Assembly: GCA_002393195.1 (NCBI GenBank)
Contig: DGIK01000006.1
Span: forward strand, 1 to 11,280
DNA length: 11,280 nt
From: Bacteroidales bacterium UBA3824
Lineage (GTDB): Bacteria; Bacteroidota; Bacteroidia; Bacteroidales; UBA3824
Direction: 5' to 3'
In this document: piece after piece, positions 1-6,260 of the stretch
Layout: the number at the start of each line of letters is the position of its first letter
Numbering within the stretch: the first letter of the stretch is position 1
Program-made: the position numbers and the translations under genes
Notes under the pieces: generated by a model
Database searches by the model: none
What the model saw: the letters and a program-made list of their open reading frames with translations, nothing else
Told to the model about the DNA's origin: nothing

Positions 1-1
1 C

Positions 2-1303
2 CTCATCCGTTGGGGATGGTTCTATAATCCAAGCCGTTTAGAGCAGTTGAAACAGCACGGCGCAGAAAAATTTACAAATAATTGGGATAACCAATACCTT
101 AATACCGAATATCCGATTTCTGCCCCTGACAAAACGTCATTCGACACTTACAAACCCGGACACGAGTACATCCCATACTATCAGACACTACTTGACGAAA
201 TCCCTGCACTCGGTAGCGGCAACTGCGCCAATACCAACACCTCAGCGCGCACCGGCTTCAATAACGTAAGACCTGTTGTCGATTTAGGAATCAAATATCC
301 ACAATCTACTAACGTCAAGGGCATCAGTGTTACAGGACCAGAATATCTGGATTTCCCCGAATCTGGCGAGCCGAGGATAGACCCAAATTTGTTCTCAATT
401 TACGGTATCCGCAACAACAATGCTAAATTTGATATTGCACAAGACCAAGTAACTTTTGAAATCAAAGAACTGAAATGTGCGTATTGCAAAGTTTTGGTGA
501 CATACAACGAAGACGAAAACAAATACTATTCAGTTGTAACAATCAAGAACAGCAATATAAAATCTATCGCAGTAACATCTATGCCAAAAACGACCGAATA
601 TGTATATGTGGTAGGCTACGAAAGCGACCAAGCATTTTCGACAGATGGCATCGAGATTACTGCAACATTCGCTGACGGTTCCACCACAACAATAGACAAC
701 AACAATTTCAGTTTCGATAAAGTAAAGTGTGTGCCTGGTAAACAAGACATAATCATCACATACAACGGCAACACTGATGTAACAACTTTTGTGACAGTAA
801 ACGTATCATCCTTTACTGTTAAAGAAGGTCAATTGCCGTGGATAGGTCAATTGGGTGCAGATGTCAATACACCATTCTATAATGTATTTACTTCTGATGT
901 TCAAATTACTCCAGGCGAAACAAAAACAATATCCTTTGTTCAACATACATCGGGAACCAAGCTTTGGCACGGTGCAAATTGCTTCCTGTTTAGAAGAGAT
1001 AGAACAGAAGAGTATGCAGGTTTTACGTTGAACCAGCGTGGATGGAGTATTGGCGGTTGCACAGTAACAAAAACAACAACAAGAGACTTCGAGGATGAAT
1101 CTGACGATTATGCTTGGCTGTTTGACGGGGCGAAGGTAGTGCTTTCAATCACCAACAACGGAGACAACACAGCCAAGATAGTATTGGATTTCACGTTGGC
1201 AGATTTGTCAACAGTACACACGGAATACGATATAACTCAAATTGATTCCGACGACTTGTACATTACTATGTCTTGTGAGGGTGCCTACATCGTCTTTGAG
1301 TAA
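2..1303 (+). CDS. 3' part of a modular surface or secreted protein with an Ig-like domain and a C-terminal beta-sandwich
   Basis: The reading frame is open from base 2, so the gene begins outside the window and the in-frame TTG at 47 is not its start. Counting from the first in-window codon, residues 1-180 are unrecognised, rich in W, Y and N, with an early RWGWFYNP stretch. Residues about 187-268 look like a bacterial Ig-like (Big_3-type) domain: a SIAVTSMP opening, FADGSTTTI in the middle, and a closing strand run DIIITYNG...TVNV. Residues about 290-433 resemble the C-terminal beta-sandwich attached to some Bacteroidota glycan-related proteins: a GETKTISF strand, a W-containing loop, a VVLSITNNGDNTAKIV strand pair and a final GAYIVFE strand. 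That domain match comes from memory of the family pattern, so carbohydrate binding is an inference. No C-terminal sorting signal is seen. The signal peptide, if any, is off-window. A strong stem-loop follows the stop. Confidence 0.8.
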   Translation, partial: LIRWGWFYNPSRLEQLKQHGAEKFTNNWDNQYLNTEYPISAPDKTSFDTYKPGHEYIPYYQTLLDEIPALGSGNCANTNTSARTGFNNVRPVVDLGIKYPQSTNVKGISVTGPEYLDFPESGEPRIDPNLFSIYGIRNNNAKFDIAQDQVTFEIKELKCAYCKVLVTYNEDENKYYSVVTIKNSNIKSIAVTSMPKTTEYVYVVGYESDQAFSTDGIEITATFADGSTTTIDNNNFSFDKVKCVPGKQDIIITYNGNTDVTTFVTVNVSSFTVKEGQLPWIGQLGADVNTPFYNVFTSDVQITPGETKTISFVQHTSGTKLWHGANCFLFRRDRTEEYAGFTLNQRGWSIGGCTVTKTTTRDFEDESDDYAWLFDGAKVVLSITNNGDNTAKIVLDFTLADLSTVHTEYDITQIDSDDLYITMSCEGAYIVFE

Positions 1304-1332
1304 CATCAATTCCATTTTAATTAGAACACTTT

Positions 1333-1380
1333 TAGCGGCATTGTTGGCAATGTAATTTCACCAATGATGCCGCTATTTGT
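1333..1380 (+). terminator. Rho-independent-type terminator after the Ig-like-domain gene
   Basis: Bases 1333-1347 pair with 1361-1375 as a 15-bp stem with two G-U wobbles (TAGCGGCAT and TTGG blocks), around a 13-nt loop. The 3' side runs into a short T-rich tract (TTTGTTG). The stem begins 29 nt after the stop codon of the upstream gene and lies before the promoter of the toxin-antitoxin pair, so it separates the two units. The T tract is short for a classical terminator. Confidence 0.7.
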
Positions 1381-1401
1381 TGAAAATCAACCGCAACTTT
1401 T

Positions 1402-1433
1402 TTTGCACAATCCAAAACCATATTTTATCTTTG
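1402..1433 (+). promoter_or_regulatory. Bacteroidota-type promoter of the higBA pair
   Basis: A -33 element TTTG at 1402-1405 is followed after 20 nt by TATCTTTG at 1426-1433, a perfect match to the TAnnTTTG -7 consensus known for Bacteroides. Transcription should start near 1437-1441, about 20 nt before the toxin ATG. Confidence 0.8.
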
Positions 1434-1439
1434 CAACGG

Positions 1440-1456
1440 ACTTAAAACAGTTAAGT
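1440..1456. promoter_or_regulatory. Candidate HigA operator (inverted repeat)
   Basis: ACTTAA at 1440-1445 and TTAAGT at 1451-1456 are perfect 6-bp inverted arms separated by AACAG. They lie between the predicted transcription start and the toxin ATG at 1458. HigA-family antitoxins bind such palindromes to repress their own operon, so this is the most likely operator. That assignment rests on position and symmetry only. Confidence 0.45.
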
Positions 1457-1457
1457 T

Positions 1458-1754
1458 ATGAGAATAATCACCAAAACAACAATTAAGCAATACATTGAGC
1501 GTAATCCTCAATCCAAAACCGCGCTATCGGAATGGATTGAGAAAACGGAGGAGGCAGAATGGCATAGTTTGGCGGACATCAAACAAACTTTCAATTCTGT
1601 AGATTATGTTGGAAATCAACATTATGTATTCAACATAAAAGGCAACGACTACCGTTTGGTGGTTGTCATACAATTTACTCCACAATACGTATTTGTACGT
1701 TTTATAGGCACGCACGCCGAATACGACAGAATTAAGGACATCAAAAAAGTTTAA
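1458..1754 (+). CDS. higB: HigB-family toxin of a type II toxin-antitoxin system (mRNA interferase)
   Basis: This 98-residue protein matches the HigB_toxin family pattern: a conserved W near residue 35, DIKQTF at 40-45, the core YVFNIKGNDYRLVVV at 56-70, and the C-terminal strand FVRFIGTHAEYDRI at 79-92. Known members adopt a RelE-like fold, cut mRNA associated with translating ribosomes, and are held inactive by the antitoxin encoded downstream. The ATG follows the promoter and palindrome directly, with only a poor ribosome-binding site. The antitoxin gene starts 4 nt after the stop. Toxin-first order is the hallmark of higBA systems. All expected conserved blocks are present, and the length is normal for the family, so it is probably intact. 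Confidence 0.88.
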   Translation: MRIITKTTIKQYIERNPQSKTALSEWIEKTEEAEWHSLADIKQTFNSVDYVGNQHYVFNIKGNDYRLVVVIQFTPQYVFVRFIGTHAEYDRIKDIKKV

Positions 1755-1758
1755 TATT

Positions 1759-2127
1759 ATGACAGAAATAAAAAACGAAATAGAATTTAAAGTTGCAGTT
1801 GATCGCATTGAAGAACTTTTGCCGCAGACGTGGGGAGATGACGTTCCCGAAGATTCTCCGGCAAAGATAGAACTTGCGCTATTGTCCGGACTTGTGGCTG
1901 ATTATGAGGATAAATATGTTCATATAGAGCCGCCCACACTCCTCGACATCATCAAACTCCGTATGTACGAAATGGGACTCAATCGCAAATCGCTCGCGTC
2001 ATTGTTGGGTACAACAGACAACAGCGTGGATAATATTATCAGCGGCAAAAAAGAGCCGTCGCTTTCTCTCGCCCGCACCATCAGCCAAAAACTAAACATC
2101 GCACCCGAAGTGGTGTTGGGTGTGTAG
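1759..2127 (+). CDS. higA: HigA-family antitoxin with an Xre-type helix-turn-helix
   Basis: This 122-residue protein has an acidic N-terminal part (about 1-55), likely the toxin-neutralising region, and a C-terminal helix-turn-helix at about 60-115. The HTH shows LLDIIKLRMYEMGLNRKSLA, then the recognition segment LLGTTDNSVDNIISGKKEPS and a final helix LARTISQKLNI, as in HigA proteins that combine toxin neutralisation with operon repression. It starts 4 nt after the toxin stop, so the two genes are one transcript. Its stop is 26 nt from the convergent trkH stop. AAGTGGT at 2108-2114 can pair with ACCACTT at 2143-2149 across this junction, a weak candidate for shared termination. Confidence 0.87.
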   Translation: MTEIKNEIEFKVAVDRIEELLPQTWGDDVPEDSPAKIELALLSGLVADYEDKYVHIEPPTLLDIIKLRMYEMGLNRKSLASLLGTTDNSVDNIISGKKEPSLSLARTISQKLNIAPEVVLGV

Positions 2128-2153
2128 AAATCACTTACTTCAACCACTTGCGC

Positions 2154-4013
2154 CTATCCCACATACACGCTCTCCTTGGGGTACATATAGTTGAGCGACT
2201 TGACGGGGGTGAAGAAGGCTTTTACCAATGTCAACGCGCCGACTCTGCCGAGGAACATCAGGAGCGAGAGCATAAGTTTGCTACTGTTGGAGATGTCGCC
2301 GGTAATGCCCATACTGAGGCCGCAGGTACAGTAGGCAGAGACGGTCTCAAAAAACATCGACAATACGTTGACATTCTTGTTGCCGTCCTCAAAAATAGAC
2401 ATCAGGAACGTGCCTAATCCAATGAAAATCAACGAAATAATGATGACTGCAAACGCAAGGCGGATGGTGCGGTTGGCGATTTTGCGGCGAAAAATCTCCA
2501 CGCGGTCTTTGCCTTGAATGATGCTCACAACGTCCAAAACCGCAATGCCAAATGTCGTGGTCTTGATGCCGCCGCCAGTGGAGATTGGCGACGCACCTAT
2601 CCACATCTGACAGATAATGAGCAATATAGTAGAGATCCTCATTGTCTCGATGCCAACATCATTGAACCCCGCAGACCTCGGCATCACAGCGTAATAAAAC
2701 GAATCCACCAACTTGTGCCAAAATCCGTCGTGATGGACGAGGGTGTTGTTGCGCTCCAAAACGAAAAACAGCAACGTGCCAATCACAAAAATCACCGTGG
2801 AAACTATTGCGGCGAGTTTTGTATTGACGTTGATGAGCCTCGGCTGATGGATGAATTTCTTGTGATCCCACAGGACGCGCTTGATATTGACCAAACGGTT
2901 ATAAATGAAATTTTGGAGGTTGATAAGAATAGGAAAGCCAACGCCGCCGAGGATTGCCAAAGTGGAGATTATTATTTTTAAGGTGTAATTATGGAAAATT
3001 GCCGGATCGGTCATACTGCCGGGAATTGTTGTAAAGCCAGCATTACAAAATGCCGAGATTGCATTGAAAATCGAAAAATAAATCCTGTCGTTGGTTGTGG
3101 GGAACGTATCACAATAATCAACGCAGAAAAAGATGGCAATCGCGCCACCAATTTCGATTGTAAATGTGTAGATTACGATAGTGAGAATCATTTTCAGAGC
3201 CGACACCATACCCTCCGAGCCGACCATATTGCCAAGCATCGCGTCCGCCTTGAATGAACTCGTATCCTTGAAAAAATATGCAATGAAACACGTGAAAGTC
3301 ATCACGCCCAATCCGCCTATCTGCAAGAGTACCAACAAGATACCTTGACCAAAAGACGTCAATAGTTCGCCCGCGTCGATACATTGGAGTCCGGTGATGC
3401 TCGTTGCACTCGTCGCCATAAAAAGGCAATCGACAAACGAGATTTTTTGGACGGCGGCATTTGGGAGTTTCAACAAGCCCGCACCAACAAAAATTATCAC
3501 AAAAAAACTCAATGCAAACAACGCCTCGGGACGGATTTTGGAAATCAGGATGCCAAATGTGTTTTTGGAAATCTCAATGAAGAATGTCGTCAAAATGAGG
3601 AGATACACCAAATCGGGACTCGTCAGGAAACGATACAAAATGCCGTGAGAACCAACAACGGCATCTAACCCAAAATTTACGTTGAACAGATATACAATCA
3701 ACAGTACAAAAAGTACAATCCTTATTACAAACATATAAATCTTCTGTCCACGACCACGGTTTTTGAGGATGCCGGGCATTTTGGTGGAAAAGAAGATGAA
3801 ATAAAACACCAAATAGGCGTAATAGACGCTGTGCAGGGCGGATGTGTCGGTGGTGTCGCTCAGGAAACCAATTTCGTAAATCGCCACAAAAAATATCAAA
3901 ATCGTGGTATAGAACAATGTCTTGTCTATGATTGTCCTAAGCCGCGAACTTTGGTACTTCGTGAGTCCGTCCTTAAAAAGTTTCTTGTATATGTCTTTCA
4001 GAAAATCAAGCAC
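2154..4013 (-). CDS. trkH: TrkH/KtrB-family potassium transporter with an N-terminal membrane extension
   Basis: This 619-residue inner-membrane protein carries the four pore loops of the TrkH/KtrB potassium-uptake superfamily. Filter 1 is TSITGL (about 204-209), filter 2 CNAGF (323-327), filter 3 RSAGF (446-450) and filter 4 CTCGLS (562-567). The conserved STGGGIKTTT (478-487) also fits. The family core is usually 450-490 residues. Here about 150 extra residues with roughly four hydrophobic segments (about 33-50, 62-78, 95-112, 134-150) precede it. Such subunits normally work with a cytosolic TrkA/KtrA regulator; none is encoded in this window. The start is GTG at 4013: an in-frame TGA lies three codons upstream and the next Met is far inside. 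The gene begins 16 nt after the upstream thioredoxin-fold gene, suggesting co-transcription. Filter 4 has Cys directly before the Gly, where Val is usual. Confidence 0.93.
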   Translation of the reverse strand: MLDFLKDIYKKLFKDGLTKYQSSRLRTIIDKTLFYTTILIFFVAIYEIGFLSDTTDTSALHSVYYAYLVFYFIFFSTKMPGILKNRGRGQKIYMFVIRIVLFVLLIVYLFNVNFGLDAVVGSHGILYRFLTSPDLVYLLILTTFFIEISKNTFGILISKIRPEALFALSFFVIIFVGAGLLKLPNAAVQKISFVDCLFMATSATSITGLQCIDAGELLTSFGQGILLVLLQIGGLGVMTFTCFIAYFFKDTSSFKADAMLGNMVGSEGMVSALKMILTIVIYTFTIEIGGAIAIFFCVDYCDTFPTTNDRIYFSIFNAISAFCNAGFTTIPGSMTDPAIFHNYTLKIIISTLAILGGVGFPILINLQNFIYNRLVNIKRVLWDHKKFIHQPRLINVNTKLAAIVSTVIFVIGTLLFFVLERNNTLVHHDGFWHKLVDSFYYAVMPRSAGFNDVGIETMRISTILLIICQMWIGASPISTGGGIKTTTFGIAVLDVVSIIQGKDRVEIFRRKIANRTIRLAFAVIIISLIFIGLGTFLMSIFEDGNKNVNVLSMFFETVSAYCTCGLSMGITGDISNSSKLMLSLLMFLGRVGALTLVKAFFTPVKSLNYMYPKESVYVG

Positions 4014-4029
4014 TTTGCTTCAAAAAAAG

Positions 4030-5478
4030 TTATTTGATGCCGGGTGAACTTTGATATTGTTTGCGGGCGCGGTCGTTGCGCCAAGTGCGGTACGCCGCGT
4101 CAAATTTCGGTTGGAAATTTTCGGTGGGCGAGGGCGCGGGATTCATATTGATGAGGCTTTCGGGGCTTATCAAATAATACGTCGGATAGGCGCGGACGTT
4201 GTATTTGCGCAGCATTTCCTTGTTGCCGTTGTACCAATAGACAGGGAGTTCGAGTTCGGGGTCCGATTCCACAAATTCCTTGTATTCGTCGCGGCTACTC
4301 GACACAAATACAATCACAATATCCAAAATGCCCGGCGGAAAATCTTGCCGTATGCCCTTGATGAGTTCCAAGTCGCTGAGCGCGGTGTAACTATCAGGAT
4401 TGAAGAACATTACGTATGCAAATTTACCTGCAAAATCATACAAACTTTTCTTTTCGCCGTTGATGTCGGAGAGGTCGAGTTGAGGCGCGGCGTGTCCAAT
4501 CAACAATGTGGAAAATTCCGTGGAAAGCGTGGAAGCCATCGCCCTGAAATTCTTGTTTTGACAATACGATGCCACCGAATCGGCGAGCGAAATGAGGGTT
4601 TCTTTGGGAATGGTGTCGGTGTAATAAGCATCCTTCATACCCTTGATAATCATATAGTCAGCCAAATCTGCGGAGGCGATTTTTGTCTCGGCGGCTATGG
4701 AGCGTTTGAGCGAATGGTAACTCTTGTCCTCGATAGCCTGACGCTTGTCGTCGTGGGCGGCAAAATGATGCTTGAAATTTGCAAACATATTCGGGAACAT
4801 TTCGTCAAAGAGTTCGCAGTAAGCCGGATTGCGGTAGAGGACGTCCTTGCCCGTGAAATATTCCTTGACAATAATGTCGCGGTTGCGGTGGTAGGCGATG
4901 TGGTCGAGCATTGCAAACCGATACTTCATATAATTGGCAAAGTACGGATTATCTTTGGGATAACGTGCTGATATTATGGATTCTACACTATCAACAATCG
5001 CTTTTGTAACGCTGAATTTTGCGGTGATGATACGATTGAGGGCATTGCGGTAATTTTGGTCAAAAGCCTGTATCAACATATTGAGGTCGTCCTTGGGCGC
5101 GTCGATGAGTTTGGGGTAAAATTCGTATTTCCTGAAAAACGGGTTCAACTCGTCTTGCGGCTCAATTTTTTGTTTTTCAGGCAACACAATCCGCTGTCTG
5201 CCATTGGGTTGTAGATATATCATACACTTAAACACAGAAAGGTCGATGTACGCCTGAGTGATGTTTTTGACGGGCGCATTGAAAGTAAAATTGCCTTCCT
5301 TATCGACTACGGCGGTGGCAATCGGCGTTTCGTGGCGCGTGATGTAATCGTCGATGGCATACATCGTGAGGGTGTCGCCGGCGTAGGTCTTTGCGTTGCC
5401 GATTACGACATCCGTCTGCGATTGCGCCGTAAGCCACACCGACAACAACATTATGATTGTCAATAAAATACGTTTCAT
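4030..5478 (-). CDS. Exported thioredoxin-fold (TlpA-like) protein lacking the CxxC motif
   Basis: This 482-residue protein starts with a Sec signal peptide (KR, a hydrophobic run at about 4-17, then TAQSQ) without a lipobox, so a soluble periplasmic location is likely. Residues about 22-105 resemble the DUF4369-like beta domain found before TlpA domains in Bacteroidota, and a helical middle runs from about 110 to 320. Residues about 327-447 form a thioredoxin-like domain: GHAAPQLDLSDINGEKKSL, FAYVMFFNP, and the cis-Pro segment VRAYPTYYLI (P432). Where an active-site WCxxC should follow FFNP (about 357-365) the sequence reads NPDSYTAL, so both catalytic cysteines are missing. Thiol-disulfide exchange is therefore unlikely; a binding or scaffold role is an inference. 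The C-terminus is basic. Its ATG at 5478 lies next to the hairpin cluster, and trkH follows 16 nt downstream. The family call is good; the function is unknown. Confidence 0.82.
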   Translation of the reverse strand: MKRILLTIIMLLSVWLTAQSQTDVVIGNAKTYAGDTLTMYAIDDYITRHETPIATAVVDKEGNFTFNAPVKNITQAYIDLSVFKCMIYLQPNGRQRIVLPEKQKIEPQDELNPFFRKYEFYPKLIDAPKDDLNMLIQAFDQNYRNALNRIITAKFSVTKAIVDSVESIISARYPKDNPYFANYMKYRFAMLDHIAYHRNRDIIVKEYFTGKDVLYRNPAYCELFDEMFPNMFANFKHHFAAHDDKRQAIEDKSYHSLKRSIAAETKIASADLADYMIIKGMKDAYYTDTIPKETLISLADSVASYCQNKNFRAMASTLSTEFSTLLIGHAAPQLDLSDINGEKKSLYDFAGKFAYVMFFNPDSYTALSDLELIKGIRQDFPPGILDIVIVFVSSSRDEYKEFVESDPELELPVYWYNGNKEMLRKYNVRAYPTYYLISPESLINMNPAPSPTENFQPKFDAAYRTWRNDRARKQYQSSPGIK

Positions 5479-5491
5479 TTTCTTATGTTTT

Positions 5492-5655
5492 TGTCGCTAC
5501 GCGACAGATTTTTAGTCGCTACGCGAGAAATACCACAAATCTTTACAAATATTACAAATCTATACAAACCTTAAAAAAATTTGAAAGATTTGTAAAGATT
5601 TGTAAGATTTCTGTCCGCAAGGACACTCCATAATTAAATTGTCCGCAAGGACAAT
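5492..5655. repeat. Composite hairpin cluster between the FHA gene and the thioredoxin-fold gene
   Basis: Five inverted repeats are packed into about 165 bp. TGTCGCTACGCGACA (5492-5506) is a 6-bp stem with a TAC loop, and its core TCGCTACGCGA recurs at 5516-5526. TGTCCGCAAGGACA (5612-5625) is a 5-bp stem with a GCAA loop; it recurs at 5638-5655 with the stem extended to 7 bp. Between the two pairs, ACAAATCTTTACAAAT (5535-5550) is perfectly inverted at 5588-5603, with further partial pairing on either side. The whole element is thus a large imperfect palindrome edged by two kinds of paired mini-hairpin. It follows the FHA stop (5663) and precedes the next ATG (5478) on the minus strand, so it could end FHA transcription or form a leader. 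It may also be a REP-like element. Confidence 0.8.
5555..5562 (-). promoter_or_regulatory. Possible -7 element for the thioredoxin-fold/trkH unit
   Basis: The minus strand reads TAGATTTG, a perfect TAnnTTTG match, about 77 nt upstream of the ATG at 5478. No good TTTG lies at the right distance upstream, and the surrounding repeat is full of ATTTG, so this could be coincidence. Confidence 0.25.
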
Positions 5656-5662
5656 CCCTGAA

Positions 5663-6127
5663 TCACACACGTTTCCTCAGCACAACGCCCGGTTTGAAGA
5701 CATCGACGGTCTCAGTGTAGCCGAGTTTTTGGGTGAGTTTTACGGCGTCGTCAACCGTGATGGCAACATCGGCGGTCTTCAACACAAATTTTGTAACGCC
5801 CACCTGAATCGTGTCTCCGTCCTTGAGTTTCAGGGGCTTGTCGTCGAGACGCGTGGTGTCGCCGTTGATGTAAGTGCCGTTCATCGACGGCTTGCCCTGC
5901 ACCTCGGCGTTGTCGGCGATGAGGTACTCATATTGATTGCGGTCGTTGATGCGGACGACGAGCACGGCATGGTTGCGGCTGACGTACATATCGTCGGCAA
6001 CGGGAATGTCGGGCTTGTTGGTCGAGGCGACGCGCCCTATGCGGTTTTTGCCGGTGTGGAGTTCGTAACTTGCTGTCTCCTTGCCCTCTGTGTGCAGAAT
6101 GAGCCATCCGGCGGGTTGATTTTCCAT
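5663..6127 (-). CDS. Stand-alone FHA-domain protein
   Basis: This 154-residue protein is almost entirely one forkhead-associated domain, a phosphothreonine-binding fold. The conserved marks are present and in order: GR at 31-32, SRNHA at 50-54 (SxxH core), NGTYING at 83-89, and DGDTIQVG at 103-110 with the last strands FVLKTA after it. A short tail of about 35 residues (119-154) is unrecognised. There is no signal peptide or membrane segment, so it should be cytosolic. No Ser/Thr kinase or phosphatase is encoded nearby, so the partner is unknown. It has its own promoter, divergent from lgt, and is separated from the next gene downstream by the hairpin cluster, so it may be monocistronic. FHA identity is firm; the biological role is not visible. 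Confidence 0.88.
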   Translation of the reverse strand: MENQPAGWLILHTEGKETASYELHTGKNRIGRVASTNKPDIPVADDMYVSRNHAVLVVRINDRNQYEYLIADNAEVQGKPSMNGTYINGDTTRLDDKPLKLKDGDTIQVGVTKFVLKTADVAITVDDAVKLTQKLGYTETVDVFKPGVVLRKRV

Positions 6128-6161
6128 TGTTGTAAGATGTTAGTGTGTTATACGCTAAGTG

Positions 6162-6192
6162 CGAAATTATAAATAAAAACGTACTTGGCAAA
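6162..6192 (-). promoter_or_regulatory. Bacteroidota-type promoter of the FHA gene
   Basis: On the minus strand, TTTG (6189-6192) is followed after 19 nt by TAATTTCG (6162-6169), seven of eight matches to the fixed and free positions of TAnnTTTG. It sits about 35 nt upstream of the FHA ATG at 6127. Confidence 0.6.
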
Positions 6193-6197
6193 AGTTT

Positions 6198-6231
6198 TTT
6201 GCAATTATATGAAAAATTATGTGTAATTTTA
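6198..6231 (+). promoter_or_regulatory. Possible promoter and overlapping palindrome upstream of lgt
   Basis: TTTG at 6198-6201 is followed after 22 nt by TAATTTTA (6224-6231), an imperfect -7 match with a slightly long spacer. A perfect palindrome AAAATTA-TGTG-TAATTTT (6213-6230) overlaps the -7 box and could be a regulator site or just AT-rich symmetry. The ATG of lgt lies 29 nt further on. Confidence 0.35.
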
Positions 6232-6260
6232 CGACTTCAAACTAAAAGACACTTATTAAA

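Noticed and set aside
47..49. TTG as the start of the first gene
   Set aside because: The same frame is open to base 2 with protein-like residues (RWGWFYNP), so the gene is cut by the window edge and TTG is an internal Leu codon.
1..2127. Mobile island carrying higBA
   Set aside because: Composition seems more AT-rich by eye, but no integrase, terminal repeat or tRNA boundary is visible, so transfer cannot be claimed.
4051..4971. 306-codon open frame antisense to the thioredoxin-fold gene
   Set aside because: The product is V- and R-rich with no domain pattern or signal. The minus-strand gene has a signal peptide and a thioredoxin-like fold.
5490..5656. CRISPR array
   Set aside because: The repeats are short palindromes of two kinds at irregular distances, with no regular spacers and no cas genes.
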